DNA of 64,000 nt, from NCBI RefSeq assembly GCF_016765795.1, contig NZ_JAESVP010000012.1, forward strand, positions 1 through 64,000, in the 5' to 3' direction. The notes under the pieces are model-generated. The model was not told the origin of the DNA. It saw only the letters and a list, made by a program, of their open reading frames with translations, and ran no database searches. Position 1 is the stretch's first letter. Each line of letters starts with the position of its first letter. A program made the translations under genes and the position numbers. Source of the DNA: Fuscibacter oryzae. GTDB lineage: Bacteria; Pseudomonadota; Alphaproteobacteria; Rhodobacterales; Rhodobacteraceae. Positions 16,922 through 25,927 of the stretch are shown here, in pieces.

Positions 16922-18289
16922 ATGAGTCTGGCCCCTGCCCTTGATGAGATGCGTGCCCTGCTGGGTGACCGGCTGTCCACCGCCCCGGCGGTTTTGGCTC
17001 ACCACGCCCAAAGCGAAAGCCATATCACCGCCCGCGCGCCCGATGCGGTGGCGTTTCCCCTCACGACCGGGGAAGTGGCCGCACTGGCGCGGATTGCGGC
17101 GGCTCACGCTGTGCCGTTGATCGGCTGGGGCGCGGGCACCTCACTGGAGGGGCATGCGCTGGCGGTGACGGGCGGTGTGACGGTTGATTTCCGTGACATG
17201 GCGGCGGTCATCGAGGTCAGATCCGAAGACCGGATTGCACGGGTCCAGCCCGGCATCACCCGGATGGCGCTGAACGCCTGGCTGCGCGATACGGGGCTGT
17301 TCTTTCCGGTTGATCCGGGGGCCGATGCCAGCCTTGGCGGCATGGCCGCCACGCGGGCCAGCGGCACGGCGGCGGTGGGCTATGGCACCATGCGCGACAA
17401 TGTGCTGGGGCTGGAAATCGTGCTGGCGGGGGGCGAGGTGATCCGGACCGGATCACAAGCGCCGAAGTCTTCGGCAGGATACGACCTGACCGCGCTGTTT
17501 GTCGGGTCCGAAGGCACGCTTGGCCTGATCACCGAACTGACGCTGCATCTGCACGGCCAGCCAGAGGCGGTATCTGCCGCGACCTGCGGCTTTCCCAGCA
17601 TGGCGGCGGCCGTGGATTGCGTGATTGCCACGATGCAGATGGGCATTCCCATGGCGCGGATCGAGTTTCTTGACAGCGCCACGGTTGCCGCCTGTAACGC
17701 CCATTCCAACATGGCCCTGCCCGAAACCCCGCTGCTGGCGGTGGAGTTCCACGGCTCACCCGCCGGAGTGCAGGAACAAGCGGAACGATTTGGCGAAATC
17801 GCGGCTGGCTTTGGGGCCGACGGCTTCCGCTGGGCCAAGGCCGAGGAAGACTGCCGCGCCCTGTGGAAAATGCGCCACGCCGCCTATCCGGCGATTCTGG
17901 CCAGCCGCCCCGGCGCAAAGGCCGTGATCACCGATGTCTGCGTGCCGATCTCAGCGCTGGCGCAGGCGGTTGAGGAAACGGCAGCGGATATTGCCGGCAG
18001 CCCGATTCCCGGCCCCATTCTGGGTCATGTCGGTGACGGAAATTTCCACGCCATTTTGCTGATTGACCCCGCGAACCCCGATGACCTGACAGCCGCCAAG
18101 GCGCTGGCCCACCGCATGGCAGAACGCGCGCTGCGGCTGGGCGGAACCATTACCGGCGAACATGGCATCGGCTTGGGCAAGCTGGGCCTGATGGCGGCCG
18201 AACATGGCGCGGCCTGGGGCGTGATGGACCGCATCAAGGCCACGCTAGACCCGATGAACCTGATGAATCCCGGAAAGATGGTGCCATGA
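16922..18289 (+). CDS. FAD-linked D-2-hydroxyacid dehydrogenase (D-lactate/glycolate oxidase GlcD type)
   Basis: 455 residues from the ATG at 16922. The N-terminal PCMH-type FAD domain (FAD_binding_4, about 35-215) contains PLIGWGAGTSLEGHAL, FPVDPGADASLGGMAATRASG and SSAGYDLTALFVGSEGTLGLITE. The C-terminal FAD-oxidase domain has ILGHVGDGNFH near 355 and GTITGEHGIGLGK near 410. This fits cytochrome-linked D-lactate dehydrogenase or a GlcD-type protein acting alone. No GlcE/GlcF genes are adjacent, which favours the D-lactate (Dld) type. A small NTF2-like gene follows 13 bases later. Confidence 0.88.
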   Translation: MSLAPALDEMRALLGDRLSTAPAVLAHHAQSESHITARAPDAVAFPLTTGEVAALARIAAAHAVPLIGWGAGTSLEGHALAVTGGVTVDFRDMAAVIEVRSEDRIARVQPGITRMALNAWLRDTGLFFPVDPGADASLGGMAATRASGTAAVGYGTMRDNVLGLEIVLAGGEVIRTGSQAPKSSAGYDLTALFVGSEGTLGLITELTLHLHGQPEAVSAATCGFPSMAAAVDCVIATMQMGIPMARIEFLDSATVAACNAHSNMALPETPLLAVEFHGSPAGVQEQAERFGEIAAGFGADGFRWAKAEEDCRALWKMRHAAYPAILASRPGAKAVITDVCVPISALAQAVEETAADIAGSPIPGPILGHVGDGNFHAILLIDPANPDDLTAAKALAHRMAERALRLGGTITGEHGIGLGKLGLMAAEHGAAWGVMDRIKATLDPMNLMNPGKMVP

Positions 18290-18302
18290 ACGGTGTGAAC
18301 GA

Positions 18303-18671
18303 ATGACTGGTGAAGAGTTCATCCGCGCCTTTGCGCAAGGCTTTGGGGCGGGCGACGCCGTCGCGCTGTCCACCCTGATGGCCGAGGGCGGCACCGCCCT
18401 GACCCTGACCGGCCAATGGGCCGAGGGCAAGGACGAGGTCGCAACCAGTCTGGCGGCCGAATTCGCCGGCATCTTTGCCCGCGCCCGCCTTGTCACCGGC
18501 AAGGGCAGCGCGCGGTCGCTGTTTCCCGGCTGTTTTCTGGTGCGCCAGCGGTTCGTGATCACCGGCGCAGTGGATGAGGCCGGGACCGACATTCCCCGGA
18601 TCGGGGCAGTTCTGGTCGCGGTTCTGGGGCGCGATGGCGTTGAGAACCTGACCTTTTCGGCCCTGAGCTAA
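18303..18671 (+). CDS. Small NTF2-like (SnoaL/DUF4440-type) protein
   Basis: 122 residues. The helix-rich start (TGEEFIRAFAQGFGAGDAVA) and the strand pattern with FLVRQRFVITG and IGAVLVAVLGRDG are typical of NTF2-fold, SnoaL-like proteins. Members serve as small enzymes or binding proteins, so no substrate can be named. It is 13 bases downstream of the FAD dehydrogenase and probably cotranscribed. It converges on the DUF3563-like gene with only three bases between the two stops. Confidence 0.7.
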   Translation: MTGEEFIRAFAQGFGAGDAVALSTLMAEGGTALTLTGQWAEGKDEVATSLAAEFAGIFARARLVTGKGSARSLFPGCFLVRQRFVITGAVDEAGTDIPRIGAVLVAVLGRDGVENLTFSALS

Positions 18672-18674
18672 GGG

Positions 18675-18836
18675 TTACATCCCGAAGGCGCGATGACGGA
18701 ACATGCCCTGTTCGATCATCCGCTCCCGCCGCTCCAGATCGGTGCGCGATACGGATTCGTTCAGATAGGCACGCTCGCGGTCTTCCACGGTTGGCGGAAG
18801 AAGGGTGTTAAGAAAAGATTTGACACGGTTCAGCAT
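18675..18836 (-). CDS. Small DUF3563-like protein
   Basis: A 53-residue protein starting at 18836, fixed by an excellent AGGAGG six bases upstream. The sequence has a short hydrophobic segment (VKSFLNTLLPP) followed by ERAYLNESVSRTDLERRERM and a charged tail. This looks like the DUF3563 family of small proteobacterial proteins, whose function is unknown. A perfect hairpin (ATGCCGC/GCGGCAT, 18875-18891) lies just upstream of the ribosome binding site and could influence expression. Confidence 0.7.
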   Translation of the reverse strand: MLNRVKSFLNTLLPPTVEDRERAYLNESVSRTDLERRERMIEQGMFRHRAFGM

Positions 18837-18958
18837 TGGAACCTCCTGATTTCTGCTCATGGGCTGAAAATAGGATGCCGCGACGCGGCATAGTAGTGCC
18901 GCAATTGCGAAATCCGCTATGCGCGCAGTGCAATAATAATACTAATAGCGCATAACTC

Positions 18959-20599
18959 TCAGGCGGAAAGCAGGGCCCTTGCCGCTTCCCGCGCCGCTTC
19001 GGTGATGCGGTCACCGGCCAGCATGCGGGCAATTTCCTCCACCCGCGCCTCTGGCGGCAGGGATGTGACGGTAGAAAGCGTCTGATTTTTCACAACTTTC
19101 TTTTCCACCCGCCAGTGATGCCCGCCCAAAGCCGCCACCTGCGGCGAATGGGTCACCACCAGAACCTGCGCCCGCGCGGCCAGCGATTTCAATCGCCGCC
19201 CCACGGCATCGGCGGTGGCGCCACCAACCCCCCGGTCAATCTCGTCAAAGATCAGGGTCATGCCGGGCGCCTCGCCGGTCAGGCAGACCTTGAGCGCCAG
19301 CAAGAAGCGCGAAAGCTCCCCGCCCGAGGCAATCCGGTTCAACGGGCCAGAGGGCGCGCCGGGATTGGTGGCAACGGTAAAGGTAACCGCATCCACCCCG
19401 TCCGGCCCCGGATCGGCGGTGGTGACCTCGGTGGCGAAAACGGCGCGCTCCATCTTCAGCGGCGCGAGTTCCGCCGCCATCGCCGCATCCAGCCGCTTGG
19501 CCGCCTCGCGCCGTGCCTTGGTCAGCCGCATCGCCTCGGCGGTGTATGCGCGATCCGCCTCGGCCACAGCGCGTTCCAGTTTCGCAAGCCCCTCAACGCC
19601 GCCGTCAATCGCCGCCAGCCTGCCCCGCAGCGTTTCGGCATGGGTGCCCAAATCATCGGGCAGCACGCCATACTTGCGGGCCAGCGCGCGGATGGCAAAC
19701 AGCCTCTCTTCCAACGCCTCCAGTTCTGAGGGGTTGAAATCAAGGCTGCGCAGGGTGTCCTCCACCCCCGCCTCGGCATCCGAAAGCTCCAAAATCGCCC
19801 GGTTCAGCGCCGCAAGCGCCCCATCCAGCCGCCCCTCAGCCTTGTCAGACGCCCCTTCCAGCCAGCGCAAGGCATCGCGCATCGCGCCCCCTGCCCCGTC
19901 GGCCAGCGCGCCATGGGCGCGGGCGATGTCGGCGCGAATACGCTCTGCCCCTTGCATCAGGCGGCGGCGGGCATCCAGTGTGGCCTCTTCGCCGGGTTCG
20001 GGGTTAAGTTTGTCCAATTCCCCAACAGCATGGCGCAGGAAATCCTCTTCAGCCTGTGCCCGTGACAGGGCCGATTGCGCCGCTTCCAGCGCCGACCGCG
20101 CCTCGGACCGGGCGCGCCACAACCGGCGGGCCGGGCCTGTATCAATCTGACCGAAGGTATCCAGCAGCAGCCGATGCCCACGAGGGTTCAGCAGCCCCCG
20201 ATCATCATGCTGACCGTGCAATTCCACCAGCGTATCAGACAGATCGCGCAACAGTTCCCCCGTGGCGCGACGGCCGTTGACCCAAGCCGTCTTGCGACCA
20301 TCGGCGGTGTTGACGCGCCGCAGGATCAGTTCTCCCTCGGCCTCTAGCCCCGCCGCGTCCAGCACGGCAAACGCAGGATGCCCCGCAGGCAGCTCGAACA
20401 CCGCCTCAACTTCACCCTGCGCGGCCCCCTGCCGGACCAGTTCGGCCCGCCCGCGCCAGCCCAGCACGAACCCCAAGGCATCAAGCAGAATCGACTTGCC
20501 CGCCCCGGTTTCGCCGGTCAGCACATTCAGCCCCGGCTGAAACGCCAAAGAAAGCCGGTCGATGATCAGCACATCGCGGATATCAAGCGAGACGAGCAT
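18959..20599 (-). CDS. recN: DNA repair ATPase RecN
   Basis: 546 residues, the normal RecN length. Walker A GETGAGKS is near residue 30, the long central part is coiled-coil (about 155-360, Arg/Ala/Glu-rich), and Walker B TLIFDEIDRGVGG is near 450. It is an SMC-like protein that works in recombinational double-strand-break repair at the nucleoid. It starts 12 bases after bamD on the same strand, so it is the last gene of the ftsZ-lpxC-bamD-recN side of the division cluster. No separate SOS promoter fits in that gap; any damage control would have to act further upstream. Confidence 0.95.
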   Translation of the reverse strand: MLVSLDIRDVLIIDRLSLAFQPGLNVLTGETGAGKSILLDALGFVLGWRGRAELVRQGAAQGEVEAVFELPAGHPAFAVLDAAGLEAEGELILRRVNTADGRKTAWVNGRRATGELLRDLSDTLVELHGQHDDRGLLNPRGHRLLLDTFGQIDTGPARRLWRARSEARSALEAAQSALSRAQAEEDFLRHAVGELDKLNPEPGEEATLDARRRLMQGAERIRADIARAHGALADGAGGAMRDALRWLEGASDKAEGRLDGALAALNRAILELSDAEAGVEDTLRSLDFNPSELEALEERLFAIRALARKYGVLPDDLGTHAETLRGRLAAIDGGVEGLAKLERAVAEADRAYTAEAMRLTKARREAAKRLDAAMAAELAPLKMERAVFATEVTTADPGPDGVDAVTFTVATNPGAPSGPLNRIASGGELSRFLLALKVCLTGEAPGMTLIFDEIDRGVGGATADAVGRRLKSLAARAQVLVVTHSPQVAALGGHHWRVEKKVVKNQTLSTVTSLPPEARVEEIARMLAGDRITEAAREAARALLSA

Positions 20600-20611
20600 T
20601 CGCCCCCCGGC

Positions 20612-21475
20612 TTACAGCCATTCGCCCCGGATCATCTGGCGGTAAACCTTGGCCAGCCAGCCATCGCCCTTGACCTTGGGTTCAAGACCGCGCCCCTTGA
20701 GCAGCTTGAAGCTGTCTTCATAGAACGGCGACGACTGGTAGTTATAACCCAGAATCGCCGCAGCGGTCTGCGCCTCATCCGTAAAGCCAAGCGCCAGATA
20801 GCATTCGACCAGACGGTGCAGCGCCTCGGCGGTATAGCTGGTGGTTTGGTAATCCTGCACCACGGTGCGGAAGCGGTTGATCGCAGCCGCGTAATTGCCG
20901 CGTTTCAGGTAATATCGCCCGATCTCCATTTCCTTCGCCGCAAGCTGGTCAAAGGCCATGTCGAATTTCAGCATCGCCGATTTGGCATATTCGCTGTCGG
21001 GATATTGCTCGATCACCACGCGCAGCGCTTGCAGCGCCTGGAAGGTCAGGCCCTGATCGCGGCCAACCTCGTCAATCTGGTCATAATAGGACAGCGCCAG
21101 CAGATACTGGGCATAGGCCGCGTCCTCATCGCCCGGATAGAAATCCAGATACCGCTGGGCGGCGTCGCGCGCCTCATCATATTTCTTGGTCTGATGCAGG
21201 GTATAGGCCTGCATGATCAGCCCGCGCTTGGCCCATTCGGTATAGGGGTAAAGCCGCTCCACCTCCTGGAAATAGCGAAGCGAGGCCTTGGGGTTCTTTT
21301 GAACCTCCAGCTCTTTCTCGCCCATCTCATAGATCTGCTCGGGCGTATAGCTGTCTAGCGGCGCCTCTTTGGTCTGCTTGCCGCCCAGACCGATCACGCT
21401 GCATCCGGTCAAAACCGACACAAGCAGCGCAGTGCCCAAGGCCTGCCGCAACGCACCCGACTTTACGACTGCCAT
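20612..21475 (-). CDS. bamD: Outer membrane assembly lipoprotein BamD
   Basis: About 287 residues. The N-terminus has a lipoprotein signal with lipobox LTGC (Cys near residue 25 when started at 21475). Tetratricopeptide-like repeats follow (ERLYPYTEWAKRGLIMQAYT, then QRYLDFYPGDEDAAYAQYL, then VIEQYPDSEYAKSAML). It is an outer-membrane lipoprotein of the BAM complex that inserts beta-barrel proteins. An ATG at 21490 is an alternative start; both have a purine-rich upstream region. It lies between lpxC and recN, a conserved order in this group. Confidence 0.92.
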   Translation of the reverse strand: MAVVKSGALRQALGTALLVSVLTGCSVIGLGGKQTKEAPLDSYTPEQIYEMGEKELEVQKNPKASLRYFQEVERLYPYTEWAKRGLIMQAYTLHQTKKYDEARDAAQRYLDFYPGDEDAAYAQYLLALSYYDQIDEVGRDQGLTFQALQALRVVIEQYPDSEYAKSAMLKFDMAFDQLAAKEMEIGRYYLKRGNYAAAINRFRTVVQDYQTTSYTAEALHRLVECYLALGFTDEAQTAAAILGYNYQSSPFYEDSFKLLKGRGLEPKVKGDGWLAKVYRQMIRGEWL

Positions 21476-21620
21476 CTTCCGCCTATCCATCTGCCTCGGG
21501 CGGTTCCATCCTTGAAGGCGGAACCTGCCAGTCACGGCCCTGACTAGCACAGAAAAATTCCGGGCGCAAAACGGGTTTGTTGCCCGAGCGGCGGTTTCGG
21601 CACCATGTTCGGGCACTGGG

Positions 21621-22589
21621 TCAGGCGCAAGCCGGAAGATCGGCGGCATGAACGCCCACGCCGGGCAGTTTTGCCCCGGTCTTGTTCGTCATATCCACCC
21701 AGGCCCAAGCGCCGGGCGTGGCAAAAAGCGCACGCAGCAAGCGGTTGGTCAGCGCGTGCCCCGCACGAATGCCGGTGTAACGGCCCAAAATGGGCCCTCC
21801 GGCCAGCGACAGGTCGCCCACCGCATCCAGCATCTTGTGGCGCACCGGCTCATCCTTGTGGCGCAGACCGCCGGGCGACAGAATCCGGTCGCCATCAAAC
21901 ACCACGGCATTTTCCAGCGTGCCGCCAAGCGCCAGCCCGCGCTCCTGCATAGCCACCACTTCGGCATTGCGGCAAAAGGTGCGGCTGTCGGACAGTTCGC
22001 GCACGAAAGCCCCGTTCGACATGTTCAGCCGCTTGGCCTGCTTGCCGATCGCCGCCTCGGCAAAGTCGATCGCAAAGTCGATTTCCAGCATATCGGCCGG
22101 TTCCAGCCGGGCGACGGCCAGACCATCGCGCACCTCAACCGACTTCAGAACGCGCAGCGCGCGCACAGGCTCATCCTGCGCGACGATCCCCGCCGCCAGA
22201 ATGCCTGCCACGAAAGGCGCGGAAGACCCGTCAAGAATCGGAACCTCGGGGCCATCAATCTCGATCTCGGCGTTGTGAATCGCCGAACCGGCCAAGGCTG
22301 CCATGATATGTTCGATCGTCGAAACCGAAACCCCTGCACCATTGGCAATCAGGGTGCACAGCTTTGACGGCACAACCGTGTCCCAGCGGGCCGCGATGCG
22401 GGCATCCGCCACCACATCGGTGCGACGGAACCAGATGCCGTGATCCGCCGCGGCGGGTCGCAGAACCATGGTCACCGCAGCCCCCGAATGAAGGCCGGTT
22501 CCCTGAAAGATGGCAGCTTGCGCGAGCGTGTTCTGCACGGGCGTCGTTCCTGGTTCCTGCGTCTTGGCCAGCATGAATGCCGGTGCCAT
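21621..22589 (-). CDS. lpxC: UDP-3-O-acyl-N-acetylglucosamine deacetylase
   Basis: 322 residues. Zinc and catalytic residues are visible: the His in VSTIEHIMAALAG (near 96), HKMLDAVGDLSLAGG (near 250) and RAGHALTNRLLRALF (near 275). It carries out the committed step of lipid A synthesis at the cytoplasmic face of the inner membrane. The start at 22589 is supported by TTAGGT seven bases upstream. A hairpin (22597-22603 with 22615-22621) sits immediately upstream of that ribosome binding site, see findings. It is downstream of ftsZ, with a strong terminator between them. Confidence 0.95.
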   Translation of the reverse strand: MAPAFMLAKTQEPGTTPVQNTLAQAAIFQGTGLHSGAAVTMVLRPAAADHGIWFRRTDVVADARIAARWDTVVPSKLCTLIANGAGVSVSTIEHIMAALAGSAIHNAEIEIDGPEVPILDGSSAPFVAGILAAGIVAQDEPVRALRVLKSVEVRDGLAVARLEPADMLEIDFAIDFAEAAIGKQAKRLNMSNGAFVRELSDSRTFCRNAEVVAMQERGLALGGTLENAVVFDGDRILSPGGLRHKDEPVRHKMLDAVGDLSLAGGPILGRYTGIRAGHALTNRLLRALFATPGAWAWVDMTNKTGAKLPGVGVHAADLPACA

Positions 22590-22675
22590 TTACCTAAGTT
22601 GAGAAGCCGTTTACCTCAACTCACTCTTTGTGACGGAATATGTCAGCGCCGCGGTGCGGCAAGCCATTGATATAA

Positions 22676-22704
22676 AAGAAAAAGCCCGGCACATGGCCGG
22701 GCTT
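22676..22704 (-). terminator. Intrinsic terminator after ftsZ
   Basis: On the minus strand AAGCCCGGC (22704-22696) pairs with GCCGGGCTT (22690-22682), and TTTTCTTTTA follows. It lies about 25 bases past the ftsZ stop and separates ftsZ from lpxC. Confidence 0.85.
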
Positions 22705-22728
22705 GTTACAGTTTCTTGCGCCTGTATT

Positions 22729-24372
22729 TCAGTTGGCCTGACGGCGCAGGAAGGCGGGAATCTCGATCCGCTCCTGATCGGCAGACAGTTCCTGCTCATC
22801 ATCGTAAGAGGTGACAGGGGGTTGCTGACGGGCGGGTGCAGCGGCGCGCTCGCCTTCGCCATGACCACCAGCCATGCGGCTGATCAGCCCGCCGATGCCA
22901 AAGCGCGGGCGCGTTTCGGCCGGTTTGGCGGCGGCGGGAGCAGCGGCGCGGGGCGCGGCAGCAGCAGGCGCTGCCGGACGGGCGGCGGCACCGGGATTAC
23001 GCGAGACGGCGGCCTGCAACCGGGCCAGCGCCTCGGGTGATGGGGTGCCGGGGTTGCGCGGACGCGGGGCAACGAAGGTGCCCGGGTCGGTATCATGGCT
23101 GGCCGCCGGGGCCGGACGGGCCGCAGGCTGGGCTGCCGGTTGCGGGCGATAGGCGGGCGGCGGCATATCGTCAGCCGCAACCTCTTGCACGTCAACCTCG
23201 GGGCGGAAGGTGGCGGCGGGCATGTCATCAAACAGGCCGGGATCGTCGTTGACCTCAACCTCGATCACCTGCTCTGCCACAACCGGAGGCATCGCGCGTT
23301 GCAGCGTCATCGGCGCTTCGCGCTTCGGCTCTGGCTGATGCGCAGGCTTCAGCGGTTCGGCCATCGGGCGGCGGGCCACGGCGGGCTCTGCCCGGTTGGC
23401 CTGGCTGACATCGATGCCCGTGGCCACGACCGACACGCGGATCGCGCCTTCCATCGTGGTATCCAAGGTCGAGCCGACGATGATATTCGCCTCGGGATCA
23501 ACCTTTTCGCGGATGATGTTCGCCGCTTCGTCCAGCTCGAAGAGCGTCAGGTCATGGCCGCCGGTGATGTTGATCAGAACACCCTTGGCACCATTCAGGC
23601 TGATCTCATCCAGCAGCGGGTTGGCAATCGCCTTTTCGGCGGCCTGAACCGCGCGGTCATCGCCCGATGCCTCGCCCGTGCCCATCATGGCCTTGCCCAT
23701 CTCGTCCATCACCGCGCGCACGTCGGCAAAGTCGAGGTTGATCAGGCCGGGGCGCACCATCAGGTCAGTCACACCCTTGACGCCCTGATACAGCACGTCA
23801 TCGGCCATGGCGAAGGCTTCGGTAAAGGTGGTGCGTTCATTCGCCAGACGGAACAGGTTCTGGTTGGGAATGATGATCAGCGTATCGACGACTTTCTGAA
23901 GCGCGGCAATGCCTTCTTCGGCTTGCTTCATGCGCTTGTTGCCTTCGAACTGGAAGGGCTTGGTCACGACGCCGACGGTCAGCACACCCAGCTCTCGCGC
24001 GGCCTGCGCGATGATCGGGGCAGCGCCAGTGCCGGTGCCGCCGCCCATGCCGGCGGTGATGAAGCACATATGCGCACCGGCCAGATGATCGACGATTTCC
24101 TCGATGGTTTCTTCGGCGGCGGCGGCGCCAACGGTCGGGCGGGCCCCTGCCCCCAGACCTTCGGTTACCTTGACACCCATCTGGATGCGGCTGGCCGATC
24201 TGGACTGTTGCAGCGCTTGCGCGTCGGTGTTCGCCACTACGAACTCGACCCCTTCAAGCTGCTTGTCGATCATGTTGTTCACAGCGTTGCCGCCCGCACC
24301 GCCAACACCGAATACGGTGATGCGCGGCTTCAGCTCTTCCTGCTGAGAGGTCATGATCAGGTTCAATGCCAT
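22729..24372 (-). CDS. ftsZ: Cell division protein FtsZ with a long C-terminal linker
   Basis: 547 residues from 24372 (AGGCGGA upstream). The tubulin-like GTPase domain occupies about 15-320 with the signature [10 protein letters not shown] near 105 and the synergy segment [17 protein letters not shown] roughly 190-residue Pro/Ala-rich linker follows, then [13 protein letters not shown], then the conserved C-terminal peptide [14 protein letters not shown] that binds FtsA. The length is well above the about 380 residues of enteric FtsZ but usual for alphaproteobacteria. It forms the cytokinetic ring. A strong terminator precedes its leader, so it must have its own promoter in 24373-24509. Confidence 0.97.
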   Translation of the reverse strand: MALNLIMTSQQEELKPRITVFGVGGAGGNAVNNMIDKQLEGVEFVVANTDAQALQQSRSASRIQMGVKVTEGLGAGARPTVGAAAAEETIEEIVDHLAGAHMCFITAGMGGGTGTGAAPIIAQAARELGVLTVGVVTKPFQFEGNKRMKQAEEGIAALQKVVDTLIIIPNQNLFRLANERTTFTEAFAMADDVLYQGVKGVTDLMVRPGLINLDFADVRAVMDEMGKAMMGTGEASGDDRAVQAAEKAIANPLLDEISLNGAKGVLINITGGHDLTLFELDEAANIIREKVDPEANIIVGSTLDTTMEGAIRVSVVATGIDVSQANRAEPAVARRPMAEPLKPAHQPEPKREAPMTLQRAMPPVVAEQVIEVEVNDDPGLFDDMPAATFRPEVDVQEVAADDMPPPAYRPQPAAQPAARPAPAASHDTDPGTFVAPRPRNPGTPSPEALARLQAAVSRNPGAAARPAAPAAAAPRAAAPAAAKPAETRPRFGIGGLISRMAGGHGEGERAAAPARQQPPVTSYDDEQELSADQERIEIPAFLRRQAN

Positions 24373-24431
24373 CGTCTGTCCGCCTGTCCCTTGCACCCGC
24401 GGTCTAAAGCCGCGCCGTTACTGTCCCGCAC

Positions 24432-24503
24432 TCTTGCTCCGGGCCGTCCCCGCCCGTTGCATATGCCGAATTACCAAACAGCTTACCCCGGAGCCGGAGC
24501 AAG
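24432..24503 (-). repeat. Perfect 10-bp inverted repeat in the ftsZ upstream region
   Basis: CTTGCTCCGG (24432-24441) and CCGGAGCAAG (24494-24503) are exact reverse complements about 50 bases apart. They lie between the ftsA terminator and the ftsZ start. They could form a long leader hairpin or a regulator site; no function is established. Confidence 0.6.
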
Positions 24504-24509
24504 GTCATC

Positions 24510-24548
24510 AAAAAAACGCTTCAACGCCACAAAATATGGGTGTTGAAG
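24510..24548 (-). terminator. Intrinsic terminator after ftsA
   Basis: Read on the minus strand, CTTCAACACC (24548-24539) pairs with GGCGTTGAAG (24528-24519), with one G-U pair. CGTTTTTTT follows (24518-24510). It lies 45 bases past the ftsA stop and isolates ftsQA transcription from ftsZ. Confidence 0.85.
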
Positions 24549-24592
24549 GTCCAATTTCAGCGGTATTTCGCCAATGGCGCAGGATATGGGGG

Positions 24593-25927
24593 TTACCAGT
24601 TGTCTTTGAACCACCGCATGGCGCGCTTGAGCGAGCGGGCCGGATAGCGCTCGGTCGGGATGTCGAAATCCCACCACTCGTCTTGCGGGTAGGCCGCAAA
24701 CAGGCACAACCCCACAGCCGAGGAAAACGCAGCACCAGAGGCGGCTTGCGGCAGGCCCTGCACCCGCAACGGGCGTCCCATGCGGACGCGGTTACCAAGG
24801 ATGCGGCTGGCCAGCCCGTCCAACCCCGGAATCTGGCTGGCCCCGCCCGTCAGAACGATCTGCTGGCTGGGCAGGCTGTCGAAACCGGCGGCATCCAGAC
24901 GCACGCGCACCTCTTCCAGAATTTCCTCGACGCGCGGGCGCATGATGCCGATCAACTCGGTCCGGCTGACGGTGCGGCGGTCTTTTTCCCAATCGCCGCT
25001 GTCGCTGCCGATCTCGATCATCTCGCGGTCGTCCATGCCGGTGGCCTGAATGCCGCCATGCTTGGTCTTGATCCGCTCGGCCACAGCCATCGGCACTTGC
25101 AAGCCTTTGGAGATGTCGCTGGTCACATGGTCGCCGCCCATGCGCACGGCATCGGCAAAGATCATGTGCTTTTTCATGAAAATGGAAATGCCGGTCGCCC
25201 CGCCGCCCATGTCGATGCAGGCAGCACCCAGTTCCTGTTCATCTTCCACAAGGCTGGCGATGCCAGAGGCATAGGCGGAAGAGGCAATCCCCGCCAGTTC
25301 AAGGTCGCAGCGCTTGATGCAATAGACCAGGTTCTGGATCACGGACCCATCCACCGACAAAAGGTGCATATCGGTCGCCAGACGGTTGCCGATCTGGCCG
25401 CGCGGATCCCCAAGGCCAGAACGGTGATCCAGCGCAAAGTTCACCGGCTGGGCATGCAGCACCTCGCGCCCGTCGCCCAAGGGGGGAACGTCGCAGGCGG
25501 CCAGCACGCGGGCCACATCCTGCTCGGTCACCACGCTGTCCTGCAAATCCCACTCACCCGCCAGCCCATAGCTGCGCGGTTCAGCGCCCGAGAAACAGGC
25601 GATCACATGATCAACCCGCACATTGGCCATTTTCTGCGCCGCCTGCACGGCGGTGCGGATGGCGCGCTCGGTTTCATTCATCACCGCAATTTCGCCAAAC
25701 CGCACGCCGCGCGACCGGGTGGTGGCCGCCCCGATCACCCGGAACGTCGATTGGCCGGCCATCGGGCCAACGCCGTCGCCATCGGCCTGTGTCTCGTACC
25801 CGTCGAACCGCAGCACAAGACAGGCGATTTTGGAGGTGCCGACATCCAGGATCGCCACCACACCCCGCTGGATCGCAGCACGACGCAAGGCACGCATGGC
25901 ACGCTGGGTCTGGTAGAGGTCGGTCAT
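24593..25927 (-). CDS. ftsA: Cell division protein FtsA
   Basis: 444 residues with the actin-like ATPase fold. Phosphate-1 motif VVAILDVGTSKIACLVLRF is near 23, the SHS2/1C subdomain follows, CIDMGGGATGISIF near 215 is phosphate-2, and IVLTGGASQIPGLDGLA near 345 is the adenosine loop. The C-terminus ends with the amphipathic, basic helix SLKRAMRWFKDNW that binds the membrane. It anchors FtsZ to the inner membrane. The start overlaps the ftsQ stop by four bases. Confidence 0.95.
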   Translation of the reverse strand: MTDLYQTQRAMRALRRAAIQRGVVAILDVGTSKIACLVLRFDGYETQADGDGVGPMAGQSTFRVIGAATTRSRGVRFGEIAVMNETERAIRTAVQAAQKMANVRVDHVIACFSGAEPRSYGLAGEWDLQDSVVTEQDVARVLAACDVPPLGDGREVLHAQPVNFALDHRSGLGDPRGQIGNRLATDMHLLSVDGSVIQNLVYCIKRCDLELAGIASSAYASGIASLVEDEQELGAACIDMGGGATGISIFMKKHMIFADAVRMGGDHVTSDISKGLQVPMAVAERIKTKHGGIQATGMDDREMIEIGSDSGDWEKDRRTVSRTELIGIMRPRVEEILEEVRVRLDAAGFDSLPSQQIVLTGGASQIPGLDGLASRILGNRVRMGRPLRVQGLPQAASGAAFSSAVGLCLFAAYPQDEWWDFDIPTERYPARSLKRAMRWFKDNW

